This document shows, piece by piece, positions 1 through 8,346 of a stretch of 15,482 nucleotides of DNA. This DNA comes from Deltaproteobacteria bacterium (GTDB lineage Bacteria; Desulfobacterota; Desulfobacteria; Desulfobacterales; Desulfatibacillaceae): positions 1 through 15,482 of the forward strand of contig JAKAGN010000016.1 in assembly GCA_021815525.1 (NCBI GenBank). The letters run 5' to 3'. A program made the position numbers and the translations under genes. Each line of letters starts with the position of its first letter. The first letter of the stretch is position 1. The notes beneath the pieces were generated by a model, which had not been told where the DNA came from, made no database searches, and saw only the letters and a program-made list of their open reading frames with translations.

Positions 1-3000
1 GGCTGCCGAGACCGGGCATGTACCAGGTGGTGTCAATAAAGACCTGGTTGCTGGAGTTGGCGTCCACGATGACGTTGCCCTGGCTGACCGAATGCGCCAC
101 AAGCCGCGCGCCCGCGCCGGAGTTGGCCCCGCCCGTGGTTTCGTCCCGCATGGAAACGGTGATGTCGACTCCGCCGCTGGCCTGGGCGAAAACCTGGTTC
201 GCCGTTATGGTGTTGCCGGTGAGCCCGGTCGTGCCGTCCCAGATGGCGGTGGCCGTGGCGTTCCCCGTGGACAGGGCGATGTTGTCGGTCCAGGGGCTCG
301 CTGCCGCGGCCCTGTGAATGTCGATGCCGCCGCCGATGGTGATGGTGCCCGTGGTGTCCTGGGCCTCGGCCGTGGAGGTGGCGTCGCCGAGCGAGCCTAT
401 GATGACGCCGCGCTGCTGGCCGGTGGGATCGACGATTCCGCCGCCGGTGTCGAAGGTATGGGCCGTGTAAACCCTCTGGAGCTCGGCCTGGGAAATGGAA
501 AGCCCGCCGGCCGCGCCCAGGGTGATGTTGGTGGCCGCCATGCCCGTGGAGATGTAGACGTCGCCGCCGCCCGCGCCCGAGTTGTTGTACCCCGCGCCCA
601 TGGCGCCGTTCACCGCCCCGGTGCCGTCGGAGATCGTGTTGACCGTGGCCTCGTTCAAGGCAGTGGTGCTGATGGAAAGATCGTCACCGAAGAGGTTCAC
701 GTCGCCGTTATTGGTGAAAACGCGAGCGTTGTCGGAAAGCGTAAGGGTGTGGCCGGTTCCGCCGGCGCCCAGAGTGATGTCCTGGTTCGGCTGCTTGTCG
801 TTCTGTACCCAGGCGCCCGCGTTCACGGTGAGGTTGCTGTTCGCGGTGTAAACCTCGACGTCGCCGATGCCGCCGCCGCCAAGGAGGTTGGTGACGCCGG
901 TCATGTCATCGCTTCCGTTGGTCTCCTGGGCGGTGCCGATATGCATGTCGCCCTGGACCTGGTCGATGTAGATGCCGCCGTTGATGATGTTAAGAGCCGC
1001 GAAATTGCGGGAGACCGCGGTGCGGATGTTGCCTGTGGCCACGGGGTCGGTCCCGATGCCGCCCTGCGCGCGGATCTCAGCGTCGCGCGCGCTCATGAGG
1101 TCGATACCAAGCGTTCCCGCCGCCGTGCGGGTGACCGCGCCCGCAGCCTCGAGGGAAACGTTGTTGCCGCCCTGGATCCGGGCCGTGAAGGTGGAGGAGG
1201 CGTTGACGGGATCGGTGATCTCCACGGGGCCCGCCACGTAGACGCGCAGGTCGTCGCCCGCGGCCACCGAGGTTACGATGGCGGCCAGCCGGTCGGCGTC
1301 GATCTGGAGCTTGTTGGTGTTGGTGCCGTGGCTGCCCCATATGCCGGTGGTGGCGTCAAGGGTTATGGTGGTGGGGTTCGCCGAGGCCGAGCCCGTATTC
1401 AAAATGGTGCCCGCGCCCGTGTCGTCGGTGATGTTGGACCCCGTTATGAGGGTCAGCTGCTCGGCGTTGTTCGGGCCGACCGTGGCGTTGCCGGAAACGA
1501 TGATCTGGCCCGAGGAATGGGCCGCGTCGTTGCGGCCGATGATGACGGAAAGATTGGTGCCTCCGCCGTTCACCTGCAGGAGATCCAGCTCGGCGTCGGT
1601 GAGCGAGAGCTGCCCGGCCGTTTCGGTCCCTATGTTGATGGGACGGCTCGCGCTGTAGTTGCGGAGCGTGATGGTCCGGCCGGGATCCACCACAACGGCC
1701 GCGTCGATTGTGATGTTGTCCGCGGAGAGGATGAGGTTGTCCATCTGGCCCGCGGGCTGGGTGAAGGCCACTCCGCTGGTGCTGATGGTGGCCCCGCCCT
1801 GGGCCGCGGCGAGCTCCACCGTCTGGGTGCTGGCGTCGGCGGTGTCGATGGTGACCTTGGTCAGGTCCATGTTCCCGGTCTTCTGGACCAGGTAGATGTT
1901 GCCGTCGGCGTCGAAGGTGCGGGCCGTGATGTTGGTGGCCGGAACCGAGCTGTCGATGCCCACCGGGGCGGTGGCGGTGCCGATCCAGCCGGAGCCGTCG
2001 CCGCCGGCCTGGAGGAGCACGTTCTGCCCGCTCGTGATGGTGGAGTTCGAGACCGCCAGGATGTTGCCGTAGGTGATGAGGCGCAGGTCGTTGGTGCCGG
2101 TGGCGTTGGCGTCCTGGGCCACGATGATGTCGCCCGTGTGCATGGCGCTCGTGGAGTCGGCGTCGTAGCCGACGTAAAGGGTCGTGGCGTAGATCCGCCC
2201 GAGGGAGGGACCATCGATGTACCAGTTGCCCGGATAGGCCGGGGCCGCGGCCGGGTTGAGATATATGTTGTCAGAAAGGTTCTTGGAGCTCACCTTCACC
2301 ACGCCGCCCGTGACCGAGCCGTCCACGCGCAGGACCTTGTCGCCGGTGAGAATGACCGTGCCCGCGCCGGCGTTGACCTCGTTGCTTGCGTGGACGGCTC
2401 TTTCCTTGAAGGCGCGGATGGTGACGGCGCCGCCGAAGGAGCTGATCTCGTTGGCCACGCCGCCGTCTTCAAGGTCGATCTTGTTGTTCGTGGAGGCAAT
2501 GGTGATCGGAGCCGCCACACCGCCCGTCGTGGCCTTCTTGAAATGGAGGTACCCGCCCGCGGACACGTCGATGGAGCCGCCCGTAGTGGCGAGGTTGTCC
2601 ATGAAGGTTTCGTCGTTGCTGTTGGAGCGGATGATGATGGGCCCCAAAACGGTGGTTATGCCGCCCAGGTTGCTGTCAACGGTGACCCGGCCGAACAGGC
2701 CCGGGGCGGGCGCGCCGGAACCGCTCCAGTCGTGGTTGGACTCCAGGTAAACCTGGCCGGAAGCCGTGGTGATGTGGCTGCGGACGTTGATGTCGTCCGA
2801 AGCGTATACCGACAGAGCGCCGATGCCTTGGAGGGTGACCGCGCCCAAACCCGTGCCGTCGCCGAAGTTGACGTCGTTCCAGGCGTCCAGTTCGAGGTTG
2901 ACGTTGGCCTGAAGCGTCACGTCGCTGTTGATGCTTATGTCGTTCTGGGCCTGGAGCACGATGGTTCCGGCCCCGACGGCCGCGAGGGTTGCCGGCGCAA

Positions 3001-4399
3001 CCGTGAGGGTGGCGCCCGGATCCGCGAACTGGTCCACGTCGGTCAGCGCGGAGCCGCCGCCGGCCTGAACGATGATGTTCAGGGGGTCGATCAAAAGCGT
3101 GCCGCCCGGCGAGCCGGCGAGGTTGATGGTGCCGTTCAAGGTCATGTAATCGCCCTGGGACTTGCCCTTGGCGGAGACCTCGATGAAGCCGCCCTTGCCG
3201 CCGTTGGGCCCGCCTGAGGCGTCCAGAACGGCGCCGGCCGCGAAGTCGGTGGAGCCGTCGGTGGAGTTCACCACGATGCTGCCGCCGTCGGCGGTGTCGG
3301 TGCCCCTGGCGCTGGTGACGCTGCCGGGGGCCAGTTCGGTCTTCTTGGTGGAAACGACGGTGACGGAGCCAGCCTGGCCCTTGGCGGCATCCGCGGTGAC
3401 GATGCCCCGCTGGGCGACGGTTTCACCCGTCATGCTGACGCTTCCGCCGCCGTTGGCGCCGGAGGCGGAAAGGGTGCCGGTGTTGACCACCGCGCCGGCG
3501 TCGCCGCCGGAAAGGATGATCTCGCCGCCCTTCCCCACCGCCACCCGGGTGGCTTCCACCACGCCCGAGTTGTTGACCACCGAGGAGAACACGTCGCGGG
3601 CGACCCGGCCGGTCATGGTTACGCGGCCGGCCGAAACCTGGCCCGCGTTCAGAACCGCGTCGGCGATGCCCGCGCCGTCGGGACCCGTGACCTTAGCCGC
3701 CACGGCCTCGTCCACCGCGAAGCGGATGAGCCCGTCGCCGGCGAAGTCGAAGGTCATCTTGCGGCCTGCGGCCAGGACCACCTCGCCCATGTCGGCTTTG
3801 ATGACGCCGTCGTTCACCACCGAGGCGCCGGCCAGGATGGCGCTGCCGCCGTTACTGACCGTGATGGTGCCGTGGTTGATGACGAAGCCGCCCGAGCCTT
3901 CCTGCCTTAAGGTGTAGCGGCCCGCGAAGAAGTCGTCCTCTTCCATGACGAGCGTCGTGGCCATGAAGCCGGCGGTGTTCACACGGGCCTGGCTGCCTAT
4001 GAGAACTCCGTTGGGGTTCATGATCCACACCTGACCGTTGGCGGTCAGCTGTCCCAAGATAGAGGAGGGATCGGTGCCGATGACGCGCTGGACAAAAATG
4101 GAGCTCGCGCTGGGCTGCCGGTACACGTGCTGCTCGTCCGCGGCGATGTTGTAGCCATCCACCCGGTTGAAAACCTTGGGCGCCGTCTGGACGTACGTGG
4201 TGGTCTTGCCCTGCGTGGCCTGGGTGAACCCGCTACCTGCCAAGGCAGCCGTCGGAACGGCCAGAAGCACCAGAGCGCCGGCGGCGCCGGCTCCGAGACG
4301 CTGAGCGCGGCGAGCGCTGCGCGCCAGGGATGAAGATTTGGCGGAAAGCAACTTCCTTCTGCTCTGAGCCCTTTTGATTTTCCGCGTCAAGCTGGCCAT
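1..4399 (-). CDS. TpsA-type filamentous haemagglutinin-like exoprotein (partial, C-terminus outside window)
   Basis: The frame from ATG 4399 stays open to base 1 (1466 codons, no stop), so only the N-terminal part is present. A good ribosome site (GGAGG, about 5 bases upstream) supports the start. Residues 1-54 form an unusually long signal peptide: about 35 very basic residues, then a hydrophobic core ending in AALA. The secretion (TPS) domain follows, with the family motif NPNG at residues 128-131. The rest is Gly/Asn/Thr/Val-rich sequence expected to form a long beta-helix, with an FHA-type LLIDP motif at 435-439. A related segment recurs as LSLTDAEL at 931 and LSISQAEL at 1300. I saw no cysteine codon, usual for such proteins. 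By family knowledge it is exported by Sec and secreted through its TpsB partner, encoded just upstream. Typical roles are adhesion, aggregation or contact-dependent toxicity; the effector end is not visible, so I cannot choose. The family is well supported, the role is not. Confidence 0.9.
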   Translation of the reverse strand, partial: MASLTRKIKRAQSRRKLLSAKSSSLARSARRAQRLGAGAAGALVLLAVPTAALAGSGFTQATQGKTTTYVQTAPKVFNRVDGYNIAADEQHVYRQPSASSIFVQRVIGTDPSSILGQLTANGQVWIMNPNGVLIGSQARVNTAGFMATTLVMEEDDFFAGRYTLRQEGSGGFVINHGTITVSNGGSAILAGASVVNDGVIKADMGEVVLAAGRKMTFDFAGDGLIRFAVDEAVAAKVTGPDGAGIADAVLNAGQVSAGRVTMTGRVARDVFSSVVNNSGVVEATRVAVGKGGEIILSGGDAGAVVNTGTLSASGANGGGSVSMTGETVAQRGIVTADAAKGQAGSVTVVSTKKTELAPGSVTSARGTDTADGGSIVVNSTDGSTDFAAGAVLDASGGPNGGKGGFIEVSAKGKSQGDYMTLNGTINLAGSPGGTLLIDPLNIIVQAGGGSALTDVDQFADPGATLTVAPATLAAVGAGTIVLQAQNDISINSDVTLQANVNLELDAWNDVNFGDGTGLGAVTLQGIGALSVYASDDINVRSHITTASGQVYLESNHDWSGSGAPAPGLFGRVTVDSNLGGITTVLGPIIIRSNSNDETFMDNLATTGGSIDVSAGGYLHFKKATTGGVAAPITIASTNNKIDLEDGGVANEISSFGGAVTIRAFKERAVHASNEVNAGAGTVILTGDKVLRVDGSVTGGVVKVSSKNLSDNIYLNPAAAPAYPGNWYIDGPSLGRIYATTLYVGYDADSTSAMHTGDIIVAQDANATGTNDLRLITYGNILAVSNSTITSGQNVLLQAGGDGSGWIGTATAPVGIDSSVPATNITARTFDADGNIYLVQKTGNMDLTKVTIDTADASTQTVELAAAQGGATISTSGVAFTQPAGQMDNLILSADNITIDAAVVVDPGRTITLRNYSASRPINIGTETAGQLSLTDAELDLLQVNGGGTNLSVIIGRNDAAHSSGQIIVSGNATVGPNNAEQLTLITGSNITDDTGAGTILNTGSASANPTTITLDATTGIWGSHGTNTNKLQIDADRLAAIVTSVAAGDDLRVYVAGPVEITDPVNASSTFTARIQGGNNVSLEAAGAVTRTAAGTLGIDLMSARDAEIRAQGGIGTDPVATGNIRTAVSRNFAALNIINGGIYIDQVQGDMHIGTAQETNGSDDMTGVTNLLGGGGIGDVEVYTANSNLTVNAGAWVQNDKQPNQDITLGAGGTGHTLTLSDNARVFTNNGDVNLFGDDLSISTTALNEATVNTISDGTGAVNGAMGAGYNNSGAGGGDVYISTGMAATNITLGAAGGLSISQAELQRVYTAHTFDTGGGIVDPTGQQRGVIIGSLGDATSTAEAQDTTGTITIGGGIDIHRAAAASPWTDNIALSTGNATATAIWDGTTGLTGNTITANQVFAQASGGVDITVSMRDETTGGANSGAGARLVAHSVSQGNVIVDANSSNQVFIDTTWYMPGLGS

Positions 4400-4442
4400 C
4401 CTAACCTCCTTTTATATCTGTCGAACGAATCGCTGATTTCTC

Positions 4443-6164
4443 TTAGTAGGTGACGGAAAGCTCGAGGTACCAGGCGCCGTGCTGGTCCAGTCCCGCGTCC
4501 AGGGGCTTGTCGCCCTTGAGCGGCCTGGCCCAGTCGACCTTGGCGGTTCCGTAGGGCGCCCAGGCGAACCGGAGGCCCAGGCCCCAACCCCACAAAGTGG
4601 CGTCCGAAAGCTCGGCCGCGAGGGGATCCTTGACCCAGACCCTGCCGTAATCCGTGAAAAGCGCCAAATCCAGCCCCCAGTCTCCACGGGATCCCGAGGG
4701 GGCCTGCCAGTTGAGATTTCCGTCAACGAGGGGATAACGGACCTCGAGGGTGCTCACGACACCGTGATCGCCGGAGTAATCCCCCGTGGCCCAGCCGCGC
4801 ACCGAGCCCGCGCCGCCAACGGAGAACTCCTCCGAGGTGGGCAGCCGGTCACCCGAGTACTGGCCGGAAAGGGAGAAAACGCCCGTCATCTTGTAGGGAA
4901 GAAGCTGCAGGCGCTGGTAGGATGCCTCGCCCTTCAGGAAATTGGCCTGGGCGTAAAGGCGCGAGCCTATGGTGTCATCCGAAAGCCCCTTGGTGATCGT
5001 GACCGTCACCAGGTTCTGGCCCAGGTAACCGTCGATCCATTCCATGTGGGAGCCCAGCCGGAGGTTCTGGAGGTCCTCCTCGTAGAGGCTCTTCTCGAAC
5101 ATCTTGTTCTGGACCCGCTTTATGTCGATTCCGCCGTCGAGCCACAGGGAAAGGTGCCGGCCGCGGATGAGCGGATGGGTGGCCCACACGGAGGCGAGAT
5201 CGGAGTTGCCTTCGATCTGGAGTATCCGCAGCTCTTTTCCAAGATCATAATTGAGCCGGGAGAGGGCGACACCCACCCGGGTGCCGTAACGGTTCACCGG
5301 GAAGTCGTAATCCGCCCGCAGGTACCACAGGGGCCCCTCGTCCTCGGAGGTGTTGAGAAGCCCGCCCATGTAACGCAGGCCGAACTTGTCGCCGTAGCCG
5401 AAGGGATTCAGGAGGGTGCCGGACACGCCGATCCTGTGGGGCGAAACGAACTCGCTGCCGAAGTTGTTGTAGTCGAGCCCCACCATCCACCACTTGGCCT
5501 CGGTCACGTCGATCACTATGTCGGTGGTGCCGGGCTCCTGGCCGCGTACAAGCGTGGCCTTGACGGAAAGCCCCGGGTAATCGTTCAGGAGCAGGAGGCT
5601 CCTCTCAAGACCGGCCGTGGTCACGGCGTCGTCCTTGCGGATGAGATCCATGACCCGCCGGATGAGGTCGGCCTTGTATCGCTGGTTGCCCTTGACGTAA
5701 ATGGCGCCAAGACGGCCCTCGACGATGGCGATGACCACCTTGCCGTCCTTGATGCTCTGCTGGGGAAGATAGGCCCGGGACAGGATGTAACCCCGCTCCA
5801 CGTAGTACGAGGTGACGGTGTCCACGATCTTGGCGAGGTCGTCAACTGCGATCACGAGGCCGATATACTGATGCACGGCCTGGGTGAGCTCCTCGGTGGT
5901 GAAGACGTGGTTGCCGTCGAAGGTGATTTCGTTCAGCTTGAACTCCACCCCCTCGCCTCCCTTGAGCTTGCCCGTCTCGTCCTGGCCGATCCGGATTTCA
6001 GGCGCCGCGGCTGGAGCCTGGCCGGCGCGCGGTTGCAGGGACTTTTCCACCGCACCGGGCGTCAGCCCCGCGGGCAGTTCCTGACCGGCCCAAGCCCCGT
6101 GGGCAAGGGCCACGAGAACCAGCGCCACTGCCATGACGATCGCTTTGAAAGCTCTCTTACTCAC
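4443..6164 (-). CDS. TpsB/FhaC/ShlB-family outer-membrane two-partner secretion transporter
   Basis: 573 residues, normal for the family. The start is GTG 6164, preceded by GGAGG about 8 bases upstream. Residues 1-26 are a signal peptide (cleavage after AWA). A proline/alanine-rich linker leads to two POTRA domains (about 76-152, containing YVERGY and VEGRLG, and 153-222). Residues about 225-573 are a 16-strand-type beta-barrel. The Omp85/TpsB loop-6 motif appears as VRGW at 455-458, where most members have VRGY or VRGF. The protein ends in an aromatic residue (SVTY), as outer-membrane barrels do. By family knowledge it binds the TPS domain of its partner with the POTRA domains and passes it unfolded across the outer membrane. 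The tpsA gene begins 43 bases after its stop on the same strand, so the two are almost certainly cotranscribed partners. Confidence 0.95.
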   Translation of the reverse strand: MSKRAFKAIVMAVALVLVALAHGAWAGQELPAGLTPGAVEKSLQPRAGQAPAAAPEIRIGQDETGKLKGGEGVEFKLNEITFDGNHVFTTEELTQAVHQYIGLVIAVDDLAKIVDTVTSYYVERGYILSRAYLPQQSIKDGKVVIAIVEGRLGAIYVKGNQRYKADLIRRVMDLIRKDDAVTTAGLERSLLLLNDYPGLSVKATLVRGQEPGTTDIVIDVTEAKWWMVGLDYNNFGSEFVSPHRIGVSGTLLNPFGYGDKFGLRYMGGLLNTSEDEGPLWYLRADYDFPVNRYGTRVGVALSRLNYDLGKELRILQIEGNSDLASVWATHPLIRGRHLSLWLDGGIDIKRVQNKMFEKSLYEEDLQNLRLGSHMEWIDGYLGQNLVTVTITKGLSDDTIGSRLYAQANFLKGEASYQRLQLLPYKMTGVFSLSGQYSGDRLPTSEEFSVGGAGSVRGWATGDYSGDHGVVSTLEVRYPLVDGNLNWQAPSGSRGDWGLDLALFTDYGRVWVKDPLAAELSDATLWGWGLGLRFAWAPYGTAKVDWARPLKGDKPLDAGLDQHGAWYLELSVTY

Positions 6165-6561
6165 CTCGGCCTCCTCCGTCCTATTTGGTTTAACCGGTTC
6201 GGGATTAAAAAAAATCCGTGTTTCGTTCGATCTCTTTGCTTTTCGATTCTTCGGCCACCATCTGCCCCCCGCCCGACCGGTCCCGCGGAATTGTGAAGAG
6301 AGGCGCGCAGAAGCGCCGCGCCCTTTGTGGAAGGGAAAAAAGGCCGCGCCGCCGCGGTCAGGGATGACCGCCGCGCCGCATTGGGAATGGGAAGGATTGA
6401 ATCCGGCATGGGTTCCCGGTCAATGGGGCCGAAACGCGATGAATCCGTCAAAAAACTCCTCGGCGGCGAGTCCGCAACGGGAAAAACCTCGCAAACCTTT
6501 TAGAATGACGGATTTTTATGACTTTTGCATGGGAGTGTCAGTGAAGTCGGCCATGTCCATC

Positions 6562-6579
6562 ATGTGATGCTTGTCACAT
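6562..6579. promoter_or_regulatory. CRP/FNR-family-type operator (ATGTGA-N6-TCACAT)
   Basis: A perfect 6+6 inverted repeat separated by six bases, matching the established E. coli CRP consensus TGTGA-N6-TCACA in both half sites. It lies between the divergent tpsBA and zinc-ribbon/TPR operons, about 400 bases before tpsB and 360 before the zinc-ribbon gene. A CATAAA hexamer on the minus strand (6520-6515) would put the site near -62, a class I position, for transcription toward tpsB, but no good -35 box goes with it. Which operon it controls, and by which CRP/FNR-family protein, is inference. Confidence 0.5.
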
Positions 6580-6708
6580 CCACTGGCGCCTTCTTTCAAA
6601 AGCGCTCTGCCTCCACAATCGGCCGATCCAAGGAATCGTGTCCCTCTTTCCGACCTTCCGCTCCCACGGCAACAAGTCACTATGAACATCGGTTGATGCA
6701 AGTGGAGC

Positions 6709-6738
6709 AATCTAATCAAAGGAATCCCCAACTGTCAA
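6709..6738 (-). promoter_or_regulatory. Candidate sigma70 promoter toward tpsBA
   Basis: On the minus strand a perfect -35 box TTGACA (6738-6733) is followed after 18 bases by TAGATT (4 of 6 matches to TATAAT), or after 17 by TTAGAT. If used, the tpsB leader would exceed 500 bases and include the CRP-type palindrome. This rests on sequence match only. Confidence 0.3.
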
Positions 6739-6920
6739 GAGAAAAGAGTCTAAGGGACAAGCGGGTTGCCCGCCCGCCGGCCAAAAAAGGCCCCGACGCC
6801 GCGGTTGACGCCGATAACGCCGCCGTGTTATGGCGCGGACGGAAAACGAAACGGCGGCGCGCCACCTTTGTCGGAAAATCGCATCATGGGGGAGCCGGCC
6901 CCCTTTCCCGGACCTGCGAA

Positions 6921-6926
6921 AGGAAG
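6921..6926 (+). promoter_or_regulatory. Ribosome binding site selecting GTG 6934
   Basis: AGGAAG lies seven bases before GTG 6934. The upstream in-frame ATG 6886 has only a weak purine run (GGAAAA) before it. This site, and the zinc-ribbon starting right at residue 2, favour the GTG start. Confidence 0.5.
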
Positions 6927-6933
6927 CCGAAAA

Positions 6934-7425
6934 GTGGAGATCACCTGCCCCGCGTGCCAGAGCGAGTTCGATGCTCCCCCCCATAAAGACGAGATACTCT
7001 GCCCCGAGTGCGGAGCGGCGCTGGCCATCGAGGAAAAAAGCGAGGGATTCTGCCTGGTTTCCGCCTGCGAACCCACGGGCGACCGCCCCAGCGCCCCGGT
7101 CGAGCCTGAGCCCAACGAGGAAAACGACCCCGTCATGGCCGACTACTCCATGTGGCGCACCGGCTCGCTTTTCGCCGCGATCCTAGGCGGCGCGGGCTTC
7201 CTCATGATCGGCCTCGCCACCTACCACGACTATATCAGCTATGGAAGAAGCTATGTCGCCTCCTTCGGCAACCGGCTCTTCCTCGCCGCAGCCTGCCTGG
7301 CGTGCGGCGTCCTGTTGGCGGCGGGAGCCCTCGTGTTCCGCGCCGCCGGCCGCGAAAGGGTTTCCTACCTCGAAAGAATGAAAGCCCAGGATCCCGAAGC
7401 CCACCCCGGAAAGGAAGCACCATGA
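6934..7425 (+). CDS. Zinc-ribbon protein with two transmembrane segments
   Basis: 163 residues from GTG 6934 (179 if ATG 6886 is used). The N-terminus is a compact zinc ribbon with CPAC at residues 5-8 and CPEC at 23-26, as in the many bacterial proteins that begin with an MJ0042/FmdB-like finger. An acidic, proline-rich linker (about 45-70) leads to two hydrophobic segments, about 77-96 and 115-137, joined by a short tyrosine-rich loop. The C-terminus is charged. It is therefore probably an inner-membrane protein with a cytoplasmic zinc finger. Its stop overlaps the start of the next gene (ATGA), so the two are translationally coupled. I do not recognise a specific family beyond the ribbon; the function is unknown, perhaps a membrane partner for the TPR proteins encoded downstream. 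Confidence 0.75.
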   Translation: MEITCPACQSEFDAPPHKDEILCPECGAALAIEEKSEGFCLVSACEPTGDRPSAPVEPEPNEENDPVMADYSMWRTGSLFAAILGGAGFLMIGLATYHDYISYGRSYVASFGNRLFLAAACLACGVLLAAGALVFRAAGRERVSYLERMKAQDPEAHPGKEAP

Positions 7426-7880
7426 AGCGCGCAGCCGCCGTCGTCATAGCCCTTTTCATCCTTCTCTCCTCCCCGGCGCTCGCCGCCGACACCGCGCCGA
7501 AACGCAAGGTGGACCCGGGCTGGCAGAAGAAAAGCGACACCATCGCGGTCCTCATCACCAAGGGGAAGTTCGAGCAGGCCATCAGGGACTCCGAGTCGCT
7601 CATGGCCGAGCTCAAGAAAAAGGGCATGCAGGAGAGCTACGAGGCCTCCACCACCCTGAACAACCTCGGGATCGCCTACATGTACAACAAGGAGTTCGAG
7701 AACGCCCACGCGGCCCTGGTGAAGGCCGTGGCCATAAGGATAAAGGTGCTGGGCAAGGACGACCCCGAAACGGCCGCGGTGTGGCTCAACCTGGCGGACC
7801 TCCATCTGGCCATGGCCCGCCTCTACCGCGGCGAGTACGACCGCATCGACAAGGCCGCCAAGGGCAAGAAGGGCAAGTAG
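7422..7880 (+). CDS. Secreted tetratricopeptide (TPR) protein
   Basis: 152 residues, starting at ATG 7422 inside the stop of the previous gene, with GGAAG upstream. Residues 1-21 are a clear signal peptide (MKRAA, hydrophobic core, cleavage after ALA), so the mature protein is periplasmic or exported. The body is helical, with a TPR of the kinesin-light-chain type at about 77-110 (NNLGIAYMYNKEFENA, then a Lys/Ala-rich second helix and GKDDPETA) and a third helix pair at about 117-136. The tail is lysine-rich (KAAKGKKGK). TPR proteins act as protein-binding scaffolds; no partner can be read from the sequence. The next gene encodes a diverged copy without a signal peptide. Confidence 0.85.
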   Translation: MKRAAAVVIALFILLSSPALAADTAPKRKVDPGWQKKSDTIAVLITKGKFEQAIRDSESLMAELKKKGMQESYEASTTLNNLGIAYMYNKEFENAHAALVKAVAIRIKVLGKDDPETAAVWLNLADLHLAMARLYRGEYDRIDKAAKGKKGK

Positions 7881-7897
7881 GAAGTAAACGCCGAAAA

Positions 7898-7903
7898 AAG
7901 GAG
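7898..7903 (+). promoter_or_regulatory. Ribosome binding site selecting GTG 7913
   Basis: AAGGAG ends nine bases before GTG 7913. No ATG, GTG or TTG occurs in this frame between the previous gene's stop and 7913, so this fixes the start of the second TPR gene. Confidence 0.6.
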
Positions 7904-7912
7904 CCGGACGCC

Positions 7913-8326
7913 GTGATCGGATCCATCGGGAAAAAGCTGGGGCGGGGAAAGAAGGAGGACGCCAGGGCCCTGTGGCACGAAAAAAACCAGGCCCTTATAG
8001 CGCTCCTCAAGGAAAATAGAGCCCCCGAGGCCAGGGACCTGGCCCAGGAGATACTGGAGCTGGCCGAAGGCCGGCTTTCCAGGAGCGCCCCCGAGACGGC
8101 CACGTCTTACTGCAACATGGGGATGGTGCTCCTCCTGGACAAGGACTACGAGCTTGCGGAGGAGTGCTTCCGCGAGGCCCTGGCGCTCCGGAAGAAAATC
8201 TTCGGCCCCTCACACAAGGAGGTGGCCGTGATCTACATGAACTTGATCGAGCTTTACAAGCAGATGGCCCAGGCCATCCTCTACGGAAGCGTTGAATCCA
8301 CTACGGTGGACAAGGGTTCAACCTGA
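7913..8326 (+). CDS. Cytoplasmic tetratricopeptide (TPR) protein
   Basis: 137 residues from GTG 7913, 32 bases after the previous stop, so probably in the same operon. There is no signal peptide; the N-terminus is basic (GKKLGRGKKE). A helix pair (about 17-52) is followed by a kinesin-light-chain-type TPR at about 63-98 (ETATSYCNMG, KDYELAEECFREALALRK) and a further helix beginning HKEVAVIYMNLIELYKQM. It aligns along its length with the upstream secreted TPR protein, for example CNMGMVLLLDKDYELA against NNLGIAYMYNKEFENA, so the two are probably duplicates sent to different compartments. A scaffold role is inferred from the fold; the exact function is unknown. Confidence 0.8.
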   Translation: MIGSIGKKLGRGKKEDARALWHEKNQALIALLKENRAPEARDLAQEILELAEGRLSRSAPETATSYCNMGMVLLLDKDYELAEECFREALALRKKIFGPSHKEVAVIYMNLIELYKQMAQAILYGSVESTTVDKGST

Positions 8327-8346
8327 CAGGCCGCACGGCTACTGAG

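Larger units (their letters stand above)
6165..6933. other. Long intergenic region between divergent tpsBA and zinc-ribbon/TPR operons
   Basis: About 770 bases with no convincing gene. Reading frames here are short, rich in Arg/Pro/Ser and lack ribosome sites. Visible content: a CRP/FNR-type palindrome (6562-6579), a sigma70-like promoter candidate on the minus strand (6709-6738), a 7-bp perfect hairpin with a 4-base loop (6354-6371, no T-run), and an AACCGGTT palindrome (6192-6199) in the tpsB leader. On the plus strand, TTGACG (6805-6810) lies 18 bases before TATGGC, a weak promoter candidate for the zinc-ribbon operon. Confidence 0.6.

Noticed and set aside
92..3217. Very long open frame (1041 codons) on the plus strand
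   Set aside because: It is exactly antisense to tpsA and codon-aligned with it; its product is Gly/Ala/Val/Asp/Arg-rich with no fold, caused by the missing stop complements in GC-rich repetitive coding DNA. The minus strand gives a signal peptide and NPNG motif.
4479..6296. 605-codon open frame on the plus strand
   Set aside because: Antisense shadow of tpsB, which has a signal peptide, POTRA domains, the VRGW motif and a ribosome site on the minus strand.
6354..6371. Perfect 7-bp hairpin GCGGTCA-GGGA-TGACCGC
   Set aside because: No T-run on either strand and no nearby gene end, so not called a terminator; a stem this short is easily found by chance in GC-rich DNA.
6161..6451. Small minus-strand frame upstream of tpsB, and another at 6516-6731
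   Set aside because: No ribosome sites, no recognisable domain, Arg/Ser/Pro-rich composition typical of GC-rich non-coding DNA.
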